Source: Ruminococcaceae bacterium UBA1320
GTDB lineage: Bacteria; Bacillota; Clostridia; Oscillospirales; Ethanoligenentaceae
Direction of reading: 5' to 3'
Length of the DNA stretch: 8,901 nucleotides
NCBI GenBank assembly: GCA_002306975.1
Contig: DBTI01000142.1
Location: forward strand, 1-8,901
The position numbers were made by a program, and so were the translations under genes. The notes beneath the pieces are model-generated. The model was not told the origin of the DNA, did not search any database, and saw only the letters and a list, made by a program, of their open reading frames with translations. Below, in pieces: positions 1 to 7,819 of this stretch (position 1 is the first letter of the stretch; every line of letters starts with the position of its first letter).

Positions 1-1554
1 CATGAGCAGGGCGCGGCGCACGCGGCAGACGGCTATGCCCGGGCAACCGGCAAAACCGGCGTATGCATTGCCACCTCAGGGCCGGGAGCGACAAATCTTG
101 TCACCGGTATTGCAACGGCTTATATGGATTCTGTTCCAGTCGTCTTTATTACAGGAAACGTCAATGTTGACTTAATAGGCAGAGACAGCTTTCAAGAAGC
201 CGATATTACCGGGATCACAATGCCGATAACTAAAAATAACTATATCGTTAAGGATGTTTCGTGTCTTGCAGAAACATTGAGAAAAGCCTTTGCTGTCGCG
301 GGTGAGGGAAGACCCGGCCCGGTTCTTGTTGATATTCCAAAGAATGTGACAAGTGAAAAAGCCGAGTTTGTACCCAACGAACCTGAAGACCAGAATCAGC
401 GATTAATGAATCATTGCGTCAAGAATATTTGCGGTGAAAGAATTAATAAACTGGCAAACATGATTAACGAATCTCCTAAGACCTTTATTCTGTGCGGAGG
501 AGGCGTCTTAAAGTCTTCCGCTACAGACGCTGTCTTAACACTTGCCAAACTGCTCAAAGCGCCGGTCGGGGTTACGCTCATGGGAATCGGCGGATATCCT
601 TATTCCGATCCCAATTTTACCGGGCTGGTAGGTATGCATGGGACTAAAGCCTCTAACATTGCTATTTCGGAATGTGAACTCTTTATTGCCCTTGGCAGCC
701 GGTTTAACGACAGGGTTGTCGGTGATATCAACCGGTTTTGCAAAAACGCGCAAATTGTTCAGATTGATATTGATGAGGCCGAAATAAATAAAAATGTTAA
801 AACCAATCACTATATTCTGGGCGATATACATCAGGTTCTGACAAGGCTTTTACCGCTGATAAAATTACCTGAGGAGAGTATGAAGCCAAGAGAAAAATGG
901 TTGGAGAGAATTGAAAGTCTGAAAGCTCCGAATGATGATACGATTATCGACGAACAATGCAATATTACACCGAAAGCAATAATATCCTCCATCTATGAGC
1001 ATTCGCCGCAAAACACGATCATTGTCACCGATGTCGGTCAGCACCAATTGTGGGCGGCAAAGTATTACCGCTATGATAAGCCCAGAACCTTTATTTCATC
1101 GGGCGGGTTCGGAACAATGGGCTATGGAACAGGAGCGGCGATTGGTTCAAAGCTGGGCAGACCGGAAATGACGGTTATACATATTGCCGGCGACGGAAGT
1201 TTTCGAATGAACTGCAATGAGCTCGCCACGGTCGAGCACTATAATCTTCCGATTATTACGGTTGTTTTCAACAACAGGGTTCTTGGAATGGTAAGACAGT
1301 GGCAGACAATATTTTATGAAAAAAGATACTCTAATACGGATCTTGACAGAGGCCCCGATTTTGTAAAGCTTGCGGAGGCCTATGGAATAAAGGGCTATGA
1401 TATCAAGACGGCAGGTGAATTTAACAAGGCATTTTGTGAAGCGCTGCAGTCTAAAAAACCGGCGGTTCTTAACTGCCATATCGGAATTGACGAAAAAGTC
1501 ACGCCAATGGTCGCACCCGGAAAACCCATCACGGATTTTATTCTGAGTGATTAA
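1..1554 (+). CDS. ilvB: Acetohydroxyacid synthase (acetolactate synthase) large catalytic subunit, 5' truncated by window edge
   Basis: This ThDP- and FAD-dependent enzyme condenses two pyruvates to 2-acetolactate, or pyruvate plus 2-oxobutyrate to 2-aceto-2-hydroxybutyrate, the first common step of valine, leucine and isoleucine synthesis. The frame is open from base 1 and reads HEQGAAHAADGYARATG, so an internal ATG at 124 is not the true start. About 50 N-terminal residues are missing; 517 codons remain before TAA. Codon 2 is the conserved Glu that activates ThDP. Further family marks are SGPGATN, DSFQE..ITGIT, the FAD-region SRFNDRVVGD (from codon 233), the ThDP motif GDGSF (codon 397) followed after 24 residues by NN (424-425), and VRQWQ (431-435). 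The usual ITGQV reads ITGNV here; I assign no consequence. The stop lies 25 nt before ilvD. Its regulatory partner, ilvN, is not adjacent but about 6.3 kb downstream. Confidence 0.97.
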   Translation, partial: HEQGAAHAADGYARATGKTGVCIATSGPGATNLVTGIATAYMDSVPVVFITGNVNVDLIGRDSFQEADITGITMPITKNNYIVKDVSCLAETLRKAFAVAGEGRPGPVLVDIPKNVTSEKAEFVPNEPEDQNQRLMNHCVKNICGERINKLANMINESPKTFILCGGGVLKSSATDAVLTLAKLLKAPVGVTLMGIGGYPYSDPNFTGLVGMHGTKASNIAISECELFIALGSRFNDRVVGDINRFCKNAQIVQIDIDEAEINKNVKTNHYILGDIHQVLTRLLPLIKLPEESMKPREKWLERIESLKAPNDDTIIDEQCNITPKAIISSIYEHSPQNTIIVTDVGQHQLWAAKYYRYDKPRTFISSGGFGTMGYGTGAAIGSKLGRPEMTVIHIAGDGSFRMNCNELATVEHYNLPIITVVFNNRVLGMVRQWQTIFYEKRYSNTDLDRGPDFVKLAEAYGIKGYDIKTAGEFNKAFCEALQSKKPAVLNCHIGIDEKVTPMVAPGKPITDFILSD

Positions 1555-1569
1555 TAAACAGAAGCACAT

Positions 1570-1574
1570 GGAGG
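1570..1574 (+). promoter_or_regulatory. Ribosome binding site deciding the ilvD start
   Basis: GGAGG ends 5 nt before ATG at 1580. The reading frame stays open upstream to a GTG at 1547 that overlaps the end of ilvB, and an in-frame ATG lies at 1568. Neither has a comparable site, and the protein family begins MRSDIVTK, matching the ATG at 1580. Confidence 0.85.
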
Positions 1575-1579
1575 TTAAC

Positions 1580-3241
1580 ATGAGAAGTGATATTGTTACA
1601 AAGAATATGGAGAAAGCACCGCATCGTTCACTTTTTAAGGCGATGGGTTATGTAGATGAGGAACTCGCAAGGCCGCTTATAGGAATTGCAAACCCGGCAA
1701 ATGAAATCGTTCCCGGGCATATCCATCTTGACAAAATTTCAGAAGCCGTTAAGGCCGGTATCCGTATGGCAGGCGGAACACCTGTTGGATTCGGTACCAT
1801 CGGCGTATGTGACGGCATCGCCATGGGACATCAGGGAATGAAATATTCGCTGGCCTCCCGTGAGCTAATAGCCGACAGCTGTGAAACAATGGCGATGGCA
1901 CATTGCTTTGACGGAATGGTTTTCATTCCCGGCTGCGATAAAATCATCCCGGGAATGCTTATGGCCGCCGCGCGGTTGGACATTCCGTCCATTGTTATCA
2001 CCGCGGGCCCAATGCTCTCTTATGAAACTGTTGACGGCAGGCAGCTTGATTTAAACAGTGTTTTTGAAGTTGTGGGCGCGGTCAAAGCGGGCAAAGCGAC
2101 AGATGAGGAGCTTTCCTTTTGCGAAGACAATGCCTGCCCCGGCTGCGGTTCATGTTCCGGAATGTTTACCGCAAATTCGATGAGTTGCCTTTCAGAGGCA
2201 ATTGGTCTGGCGCTTCCCGGAAACGGCACCATACCGGCGGTTTATGCCGAAAGAATCAGGCTGGCGAAGCATGTGGGAATGAAAGCTGTTGAACTGGTGA
2301 ATAAGGATATCAGGCCGTCGCAGATTTTGACGGAAAAGGCGTTTCATAACGCGCTTGCGGTAGATATGGCGCTTGGCTGTTCGACCAACTCTGTTTTGCA
2401 CCTGACTGCAATCGCAAACGAGGCGGGGGTAAAACTAAATCTTGATATGATTAATGAAATCAGCTCAAAGGTTCCAAATCTCTGCCGCCTTGCCCCGGCT
2501 GGGCCGTATCATGTTCAGGATTTATATAAAGCCGGTGGTGTGCAGGCGGTTATAAAAGAACTGATTGATCATGGATATTATGACGGTTCTTTAATGACTG
2601 TTTCCGGAACAACAATGGCTGAGGCTGTTAAATCGGCGGCGATAAGAAACCCCGATATCATTAAAAAATGTTCTGAGCCATATTCAAAAACCGGCGGCAT
2701 CGCCGTGCTAAGGGGCAATATCGCTCCTGACGGCGCTGTGGTAAAAAGGTCGGCTGTGCTCGAAAAAATGCTTGTCCACAGAGGCCCGGCGAAGGTTTTT
2801 GATTCTGAAGACCTTGCCATCGACGCAATCTATGGCGGACAAATAAGCAAAGGCGATGTCGTGGTCATCCGTTATGAAGGGCCGAAGGGCGGACCGGGAA
2901 TGCGCGAGATGTTGTCGCCGACATCGGCTATCGCAGGTATGGGGCTTGACAGCGATGTGGCGCTGATTACCGACGGACGATTTTCCGGTGCCACGAGGGG
3001 CGCGGCAATCGGGCATGTTTCCCCGGAGGCGGCGAACGGCGGCAATATCGCATTGATAAAAAACGGAGACATGATATCGATTAATATACCGCAGGGAACA
3101 ATAAACGCCGAGGTATCAGACGAGCAATTGCTCCAGAGAAAAAAGAACTGGCGTGAGCCGGAACCGAAGATAACAAAAGGCTATTTGGCAAGATATGCAA
3201 AATCAGTTTCTTCAGCGGCAGAAGGCGCGGTAGTAAAGTAA
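1580..3241 (+). CDS. ilvD: Dihydroxyacid dehydratase
   Basis: This cytoplasmic Fe-S enzyme dehydrates 2,3-dihydroxyisovalerate and 2,3-dihydroxy-3-methylvalerate to the corresponding 2-oxoacids. The 553-residue protein has the IlvD/Edd layout: MRSDIVTK..APHRSLFKAMGY at the N-terminus, CDGIAMGH (77-84), GCDKIIPGM with C119, D120 and K121 (cluster ligand, Mg ligand and the Lys carbamylated in the family), CPGCGSCSGMFTANSM with C192 as the expected second cluster ligand, and GRFSGATRG near the C-terminus with the proposed catalytic Ser. The N-terminal position that is Cys in [2Fe-2S] enzymes of plants and some bacteria is Gly46 (VPGHIHL), as in E. coli. By comparison this suggests an oxygen-sensitive [4Fe-4S] type, which would suit an anaerobe; that step is inference. 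It follows ilvB closely and is probably co-transcribed. The product feeds both valine formation and LeuA. Confidence 0.97.
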   Translation: MRSDIVTKNMEKAPHRSLFKAMGYVDEELARPLIGIANPANEIVPGHIHLDKISEAVKAGIRMAGGTPVGFGTIGVCDGIAMGHQGMKYSLASRELIADSCETMAMAHCFDGMVFIPGCDKIIPGMLMAAARLDIPSIVITAGPMLSYETVDGRQLDLNSVFEVVGAVKAGKATDEELSFCEDNACPGCGSCSGMFTANSMSCLSEAIGLALPGNGTIPAVYAERIRLAKHVGMKAVELVNKDIRPSQILTEKAFHNALAVDMALGCSTNSVLHLTAIANEAGVKLNLDMINEISSKVPNLCRLAPAGPYHVQDLYKAGGVQAVIKELIDHGYYDGSLMTVSGTTMAEAVKSAAIRNPDIIKKCSEPYSKTGGIAVLRGNIAPDGAVVKRSAVLEKMLVHRGPAKVFDSEDLAIDAIYGGQISKGDVVVIRYEGPKGGPGMREMLSPTSAIAGMGLDSDVALITDGRFSGATRGAAIGHVSPEAANGGNIALIKNGDMISINIPQGTINAEVSDEQLLQRKKNWREPEPKITKGYLARYAKSVSSAAEGAVVK

Positions 3242-3244
3242 ATC

Positions 3245-3340
3245 TCTAATTTATTTTTTAAAAGGCAAAAATCAAGGGGGGTTCTCCCCGCCTCCGGTGG
3301 AGAAAACAAAAAACGATTTTCTTTATAAAAACCGCTATAG
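3245..3340. repeat. Palindromic intergenic element, copy 1 (ilvD-leuA gap)
   Basis: This is an AT-rich imperfect palindrome filling most of the 114-nt gap. Its core folds as a hairpin: TTCTCC (3282-3287), a CC bulge, GCC, loop TCC, then GGT and GGAGAA (up to 3304). The right half, 3301-3340, reads through ACGATTTTCTTTATAAAAAC to the end GCTATAG. It matches the right half of copy 2 at about 31 of 40 positions by eye (gaps of 1 and 5 nt), and its reverse complement matches the left arm of copy 3 at 17 of 20. The left half (TTTTTTAAAAGG..AAAATC) mirrors it only loosely. The right end lies 2 nt before the leuA ribosome binding site. No T-run follows the hairpin, so a simple terminator is unlikely. 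The left boundary is approximate. Confidence 0.7.
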
Positions 3341-3355
3341 AAAAGGAGTTTCGCC

Positions 3356-4867
3356 ATGGGAAATATCAAAATTTTTGACACAACCCTGAGAGACGGGGAA
3401 CAATCTCCGGGATGCAGCATGAATATCAAAGAAAAAATAGAGATGGCGCGCCACCTTGAGCTGCTTAAAGTGGATATAATCGAAGCCGGATTTGCCGCCG
3501 CGTCTCAAGGAGATTTTAACGCGGTAAAATCAGTGGCAAAAGAGATAAACAGCACGTGCGTGGCGAGCCTGTCAAGAGCGCTGACCAAGGACATCGACAG
3601 CTCATGGGAAGCTGTTAAATACGCAAAGTATCCGCGGATTCACGTTTTTATCGCAACATCGGATATTCATATGGAATATAAGCTTGAGAAAAAACCGGCC
3701 GAGGTGCTGGAACAGGCGACCGAGATGGTCAGATATGCAAAGAAATACTGCGAAGACATTGAGTTTTCAGCAGAAGACGCATCCAGAAGCGACCCGAAAT
3801 TTCTTTGCAGGGTTTTTGAGCGTGTAATCAAGGCGGGAGCGACCGTTATAAATATTCCTGACACGGTGGGCTATTCCGCTCCTGAGGAATTTGCCGCGCT
3901 GATCAGATATTTAAGAGAGAATGTAGGCGGCATGGATAAAGTTGATGTTTCTGTGCATTGCCACGATGATTTGGGGCTTGCTGTGGCGAATTCTCTTGCC
4001 GCAGTCAAGGCAGGTGCAAACCAGATAGAATGCACGATAAATGGAATTGGCGAAAGGGCGGGAAACGCGGCGCTTGAAGAACTGGTGATGAATCTTAAAA
4101 CCCGCAGGGATTATTATGACGCGGACTGCAACGTGGATACAAAGCAGATTTATAAGGGCAGCAGGCTTTTAACCGGTATAACAGGGGTGAAGGTTCAGCC
4201 CAATAAATCAATTGTCGGCGAAAACGCTTTTGCTCATGAATCCGGGATACATCAGCATGGTATGCTTGCAAACAAAAAGACATATGAGATTATGACTCCT
4301 GAGTCCATAGGACTAAATGAAAATAAAATGGTGCTTGGAAAGCACTCGGGCAGACATGCATTCAATGAACGGGTACGGGATCTGGGATTTAACATTGAGA
4401 TTGATAAATCCGACGAGCTTTTCAAACAGTTTAAAGCTTTGGCAGACAAAAAGAAAACCATGAGCGACAGGGACATCGAAGCATTAATCAGGGACACCAT
4501 TATAAAAGATACGCCGGAGCTGTATAAGCTGGAGAGTTATGTGATTAACACAGGCAATACGATAACACCTACATCCAGTATTTCGCTTGTGGGATCAAAC
4601 GGTGAGCGGGTTGAAAAAGTGGCAATTGGATTTGGTCCGGTCGATGCTTCATTCAACGCAATCAATGAAATCGTAGGGCTGCCGATTCAATTGGACGAAT
4701 ACTCAATAGACGCGGTGACGGAGGGCAGAGACGCGCAGGGTGAAGTAAGTGTCAAAATCAAAAGCGACGGCAAAGCAGCAAAGGGCTACGGGCTAAGCAC
4801 TGACGTTATAGAGGCAAGCATAAAGGCTTATATCAACGCGATTGATAATCTGCTTATCGCAATTTAA
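3356..4867 (+). CDS. leuA: 2-isopropylmalate synthase
   Basis: LeuA condenses acetyl-CoA with 2-oxoisovalerate to (S)-2-isopropylmalate, the committed step of leucine synthesis. At 503 residues it has the normal length. The N-terminal TIM barrel opens with FDTTLRDGEQSPG (7-19), with R12 and metal ligand D13. VHCHDDLGLA supplies H201 and H203, and INGIGERAGN supplies N237, completing the metal site. HESGIHQHGMLANKKTYEIM marks the linker region. The C-terminal part, from about residue 390 (GFGPVDA..GRDAQGEV..GLSTDVIEASIKAYINAI), is the LeuA dimer regulatory domain, so leucine feedback inhibition is expected from the family. The ATG is preceded by AAGGAG at 3343-3348 with a 7-nt spacer. The relatives citramalate and homocitrate synthase share the barrel, but the leuCDB genes directly downstream favour isopropylmalate synthase. 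The last codons and stop may fall inside the left arm of repeat copy 2. Confidence 0.95.
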   Translation: MGNIKIFDTTLRDGEQSPGCSMNIKEKIEMARHLELLKVDIIEAGFAAASQGDFNAVKSVAKEINSTCVASLSRALTKDIDSSWEAVKYAKYPRIHVFIATSDIHMEYKLEKKPAEVLEQATEMVRYAKKYCEDIEFSAEDASRSDPKFLCRVFERVIKAGATVINIPDTVGYSAPEEFAALIRYLRENVGGMDKVDVSVHCHDDLGLAVANSLAAVKAGANQIECTINGIGERAGNAALEELVMNLKTRRDYYDADCNVDTKQIYKGSRLLTGITGVKVQPNKSIVGENAFAHESGIHQHGMLANKKTYEIMTPESIGLNENKMVLGKHSGRHAFNERVRDLGFNIEIDKSDELFKQFKALADKKKTMSDRDIEALIRDTIIKDTPELYKLESYVINTGNTITPTSSISLVGSNGERVEKVAIGFGPVDASFNAINEIVGLPIQLDEYSIDAVTEGRDAQGEVSVKIKSDGKAAKGYGLSTDVIEASIKAYINAIDNLLIAI

Positions 4868-4945
4868 AAAAATTGTTTTTGTTTTCCCCCGCAGGCGGTA
4901 AGAAACAATACTTGATTTTACTTTTTAGAAATGTAATCGCTATAG
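4862..4945. repeat. Palindromic intergenic element, copy 2 (leuA-leuC gap)
   Basis: The left arm, ATTTAAAAAAATTGTTTTTG then TTTTCCCCC, resembles the reverse complement of copy 1's right half. The centre contains CCGC AG GCGG (4889-4898), flanked by ATTGTTT (4872-4878) and its exact complement AAACAAT (4903-4909). The right half continues CTTGATTTTACTTTTTAG to the end GCTATAG at 4939-4945, 7 nt before the leuC ribosome binding site. The match to copy 1's right half is about 31 of 40 by eye, with gaps of 1 and 5 nt. The left boundary is unclear, and the arm appears to include the leuA stop codon. Confidence 0.65.
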
Positions 4946-4952
4946 TGAAAAC

Positions 4953-4960
4953 GGAAGGGA
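4953..4960 (+). promoter_or_regulatory. Weak ribosome binding site of leuC
   Basis: GGAAGGGA lies 10 nt before ATG at 4971. It is a poorer match and sits further away than the AGGAGG-type sites of the other genes in this cluster. Two in-frame ATGs follow at 4977 and 4983. I keep 4971 because the family typically begins MGMTxTQKILAAHAG. Confidence 0.6.
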
Positions 4961-4970
4961 AGTACAGTAG

Positions 4971-6230
4971 ATGGGAATGACTATGACGCAAAAAATTCTC
5001 GCAGCCCACGCGGGGCTCGAGAAGGTTGCCGCAGGGCAGCTTATTCAGGCAAAGCTGGATCTCGTTCTGGGCAACGATATCACCGCTCCGGTGGCAATTC
5101 GTGAATTTGAAAAGGCGGGTGTCGAGGAGGTCTTCGACAAAGAAAGAATTGCTCTCGTAATGGATCATTTTACCCCGAACAAGGATATAAAAGCGGCGGA
5201 ACAGTGCAAAACTGTTCGCAACTTTGCCAGAAAGCACAGTATTACAAACTTTTTTGATGTGGGCCGTGTCGGCGTGGAACATGCGCTGCTGCCCGAAATG
5301 GGTCTTGTCGGACCCGGTGAGCTTATAATCGGCGCCGATTCACACACCTGCACATACGGAGCCTTGGCGGCGTTCTCAACAGGCGTCGGCAGCACCGATA
5401 TGGCGTTCGGAATGGCAACGGGGAAGTGTTGGTTCAAGGTGCCGACGGCTATTCGGTTTGTGCTTACGGGGAAGCTGCAAAAATGGGTTTCGGGCAAGGA
5501 TGTGATTCTCCACATTATCGGAAAAACCGGTGTGGACGGTGCATTGTATCAATCTATGGAATTCACGGGAGCGGGTCTTGAGAATCTCACAATGGAGGAC
5601 CGCTTATGCATGGCGAACATGGCTATCGAAGCCGGCGCGAAAAACGGCATTTTTGAATACGACGCGCTGACCGAGAAATTTGCGAAAGAGCATGGCTGCA
5701 AGCCATGGAGGGTATACAAAGCGGATGAAGACGCCGAGTATACAAAAACATATGAAATTAATCTCGGCAAGATTAAGCCGACGGTTGCGTTCCCTCACCT
5801 GCCTGAAAATGCAAAAACAATCGACGAATGCGGCGATGTAACTATCGATCAGGCAGTTATAGGCTCCTGCACCAATGGACGCATTGAAGATCTTCGCGTT
5901 GCGGCGGAGGTGCTCAAGGGCAGGCATGTAAGTGAGAATGTCCGCTGCATCGTCATTCCGGCAACCCAGAAAATTATGTTGGAAGCCATGGAAGAAGGTC
6001 TTGTAAATATCTTCATCAATGCAGGCTGCGCCGTATCGACCCCGACCTGCGGGCCTTGCCTTGGCGGACATATGGGTATTCTGGCAAAAGGTGAACGCGC
6101 GGTAGCCACCACCAATCGTAATTTTGTAGGAAGAATGGGACACACGGAGTCTGAGGTATATCTCGCGTCACCGGCAATTGCGGCAGCTTCGGCGGTTGCG
6201 GGCAGGCTCGCTCACCCTGACCAGTTATAA
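4971..6230 (+). CDS. leuC: 3-isopropylmalate dehydratase large subunit
   Basis: With LeuD this subunit isomerises 2-isopropylmalate to 3-isopropylmalate through isopropylmaleate. It belongs to the aconitase superfamily and carries the [4Fe-4S] cluster. The ligands are C300 in GSCTNGR and C360 and C363 in TCGPCLGGH. Other marks are TQKILAAHAG at the start, VMDHFTPNKD, GADSHTCTYGA and GRMGH. The 419-residue length fits the compact form common in clostridia and archaea, not the roughly 466-residue enterobacterial form. Homoaconitase large subunits look similar, so the assignment rests on the leuA-leuC-leuD-leuB setting as well as the sequence. The stop is 13 nt before leuD, which suits translation of the two subunits from one message. 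Confidence 0.95.
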   Translation: MGMTMTQKILAAHAGLEKVAAGQLIQAKLDLVLGNDITAPVAIREFEKAGVEEVFDKERIALVMDHFTPNKDIKAAEQCKTVRNFARKHSITNFFDVGRVGVEHALLPEMGLVGPGELIIGADSHTCTYGALAAFSTGVGSTDMAFGMATGKCWFKVPTAIRFVLTGKLQKWVSGKDVILHIIGKTGVDGALYQSMEFTGAGLENLTMEDRLCMANMAIEAGAKNGIFEYDALTEKFAKEHGCKPWRVYKADEDAEYTKTYEINLGKIKPTVAFPHLPENAKTIDECGDVTIDQAVIGSCTNGRIEDLRVAAEVLKGRHVSENVRCIVIPATQKIMLEAMEEGLVNIFINAGCAVSTPTCGPCLGGHMGILAKGERAVATTNRNFVGRMGHTESEVYLASPAIAAASAVAGRLAHPDQL

Positions 6231-6243
6231 GGGAGGATAAAAC

Positions 6244-6735
6244 ATGAATGCAAACGGAAAAGCAATAAAATATGGCGACAACGTAGATACCGATGTTATT
6301 ATTCCGGCAAGATACCTTAATACATCAGACATTAAAGAGCTGGCTTCTCACTGCATGGAGGACATTGATAAGGATTTTCATGAAAAGGTAAACTCGGGTG
6401 ACATAATAGTCGGAGGCCGTAACTTCGGTTGTGGCTCCTCACGCGAGCACGCGCCCATTGCCATCAAGGAATCCGGCATTTCCTGTGTTGTTGCCTCAAC
6501 CTTTGCCCGAATATTCTACCGCAACGCCATCAATATAGGGCTTGCAATCATCGAATGCCCCAGGGCATCGGAAAAAATCTCAGACGGCGATCAGCTTTCG
6601 ATCAATTTTGATACCGGTGTTATAACAAATATCACGCGCGGTGAAACCTATCAGGGCGTGCCCTTTCCGCCCTTTATACAGAGCATCATTGCATCGGGCG
6701 GGCTGATGAATACATTAAAAGACCAAAAGGAATAG
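6244..6735 (+). CDS. leuD: 3-isopropylmalate dehydratase small subunit
   Basis: LeuD is the swivelling small subunit that completes the LeuC active site. At 163 residues it matches the short LeuD form. DNVDTDVIIPARYL (12-25) and GGRNFGCGSSREHAP (57-71) are diagnostic, the latter carrying the substrate-contacting Ser/Arg segment. The specificity loop after ARYL reads YLNT (24-27). Methanogen homoaconitase has YLRT at this place, with the Arg binding the longer substrate, so Asn here agrees with isopropylmalate as substrate. The start is supported by GGGAGG at 6231-6236, 7 nt upstream and directly after the leuC stop. A 60-codon reading frame inside it (from 6429) is only a shadow. Confidence 0.96.
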   Translation: MNANGKAIKYGDNVDTDVIIPARYLNTSDIKELASHCMEDIDKDFHEKVNSGDIIVGGRNFGCGSSREHAPIAIKESGISCVVASTFARIFYRNAINIGLAIIECPRASEKISDGDQLSINFDTGVITNITRGETYQGVPFPPFIQSIIASGGLMNTLKDQKE

Positions 6736-6741
6736 GAGGTG
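6734..6741 (+). promoter_or_regulatory. leuB ribosome binding site overlapping the leuD stop
   Basis: AGGAGGTG shares its first two bases with the TAG stop of leuD (6733-6735) and sits 7 nt before the leuB ATG at 6749. This is the strongest such site in the window. Ribosomes ending leuD will uncover or occupy it, which suggests translational coupling of leuD and leuB. Confidence 0.8.
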
Positions 6742-6748
6742 TGTAGCA

Positions 6749-7819
6749 ATGAAATATACAATAGCGGTGATCAAAGGCGACGGAATTGGGCCGGAGATTG
6801 TAAATGAAGCAATGAAAGCGCTGGATGCGGTCGGCAAAAGATTTTCACACAGTTTTGAATACCGTCAGGTACTCATGGGTGGCTGTGCTTTGGATGCCAC
6901 AGGGGAACCGTTGCCGGAGGAAACCGTAAATATCTGCAAGAGCAGCGACAGTGTCCTTCTCGGCGCGGTGGGCGGCCCGAAATGGGATACCCTGCCCGGG
7001 GATAAACGACCGGAAAAAGGGCTGCTCGGAATCCGTTCCGCACTTGGCCTTTACGCCAATCTGCGCCCCGCTGTGCTTTTTGAGCCGCTCAGAGACGCCT
7101 GCCCGCTAAAACCCAATATTGTGTCCGAGGGCCTTGATCTTCTTATGGTCAGGGAACTTACCGGCGGCATCTATTTCGGAGAGCGCGGACGTCGCAGCGG
7201 CAAAGGCGGCGAGGAAGCATATGACACCGAAAGTTACTCCGCTTATGAAATTGAGCGCATCGGCAGAACAGCCTTTGATGTGGCACTTAAACGCAAAAGC
7301 AGGCTGACGAGCATCGACAAGGCAAATGTGCTGGAAAGCTCACGCCTATGGAGAGAGGTAATGCACAGGCTTAGTGGCGAATACCCGCAGGTTGAATATG
7401 AAGACATGTTGGTGGATAATGCGGCGATGCAGCTTGTGCGCAATCCCGGGCGCTTTGATGTGGTAGTTACAAGCAACATGTTCGGTGACATTCTTTCTGA
7501 CGAGGCAAGCATGATTACTGGCTCTATCGGCATGCTCCCCTCGGCTTCCATCGGTGTCGGCAGCCTCGGGCTGTATGAACCGATCCATGGTTCCGCCCCG
7601 GATATAGCGGGCAAAGACATTGCAAATCCACTGGCAACAATTCTGTCGGCGGCTATGATGCTAAGATATTCTTTTTCATTGACGGATGAAGCGAATGCAA
7701 TTGAAAATGCCGTTTATAAGGCGCTTACAAACGGTTATCGAACAAGTGACCTGGCAAGTGAAGGCGCTAAAGTTGTTGGAACACGTAAAATGGGGACAGT
7801 TGTCGCGGAACTGATTTAA
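6749..7819 (+). CDS. leuB: 3-isopropylmalate dehydrogenase
   Basis: LeuB oxidises and decarboxylates 3-isopropylmalate to 2-oxo-4-methylpentanoate using NAD+ and Mg/Mn. The 356-residue protein carries the full family pattern: IKGDGIGPEI (8-17), GAVGGPKWD, LGLYANLRP with R96 and R106, RELTGGIYFGERG with R135 and Y142, K191 in DKANVL, metal ligands D223, D247 and D251, and HGSAPDIAGKDIANP (280-294). D285 corresponds to the Asp that selects NAD+ over NADP+ in the Thermus enzyme. Isocitrate and tartrate dehydrogenases are relatives, but the substrate-loop sequence and position after leuCD make LeuB clear. It is the last gene of the leuCDB block; ilvN follows after 54 nt. Confidence 0.97.
   Translation: MKYTIAVIKGDGIGPEIVNEAMKALDAVGKRFSHSFEYRQVLMGGCALDATGEPLPEETVNICKSSDSVLLGAVGGPKWDTLPGDKRPEKGLLGIRSALGLYANLRPAVLFEPLRDACPLKPNIVSEGLDLLMVRELTGGIYFGERGRRSGKGGEEAYDTESYSAYEIERIGRTAFDVALKRKSRLTSIDKANVLESSRLWREVMHRLSGEYPQVEYEDMLVDNAAMQLVRNPGRFDVVVTSNMFGDILSDEASMITGSIGMLPSASIGVGSLGLYEPIHGSAPDIAGKDIANPLATILSAAMMLRYSFSLTDEANAIENAVYKALTNGYRTSDLASEGAKVVGTRKMGTVVAELI

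Noticed and set aside
1..123. Leader or T-box region upstream of the first gene
   Set aside because: The first 123 bases translate in frame into the conserved IlvB N-terminal half (HEQGAAHAADGYAR onward), so they are coding.
1547..1579. Earlier GTG (1547) or ATG (1568) start for ilvD, overlapping the end of ilvB
   Set aside because: The extra residues do not match the family N-terminus, and the GGAGG at 1570-1574 is correctly placed only for ATG at 1580.
3336..3341. TATAGA as a -10 promoter box before leuA (and TATAGT at 4941-4946 before leuC)
   Set aside because: Transcription would begin at or inside the ribosome binding site, and no -35 is in place. The motif is better explained as the repeat's right end.
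4854..5282. Minus-strand open frame of 142 codons across the leuA-leuC spacer
   Set aside because: It mostly mirrors leuC and runs through the palindromic repeat; there is no family resemblance. It and the minus frame at 3181-3429 share a similar peptide only because both cross copies of the same repeat.
5604..6143. Minus-strand open frame of 179 codons opposite leuC
   Set aside because: It lies wholly inside leuC, shows no recognisable domain, and other minus frames overlap it; it is a shadow of the coding strand.
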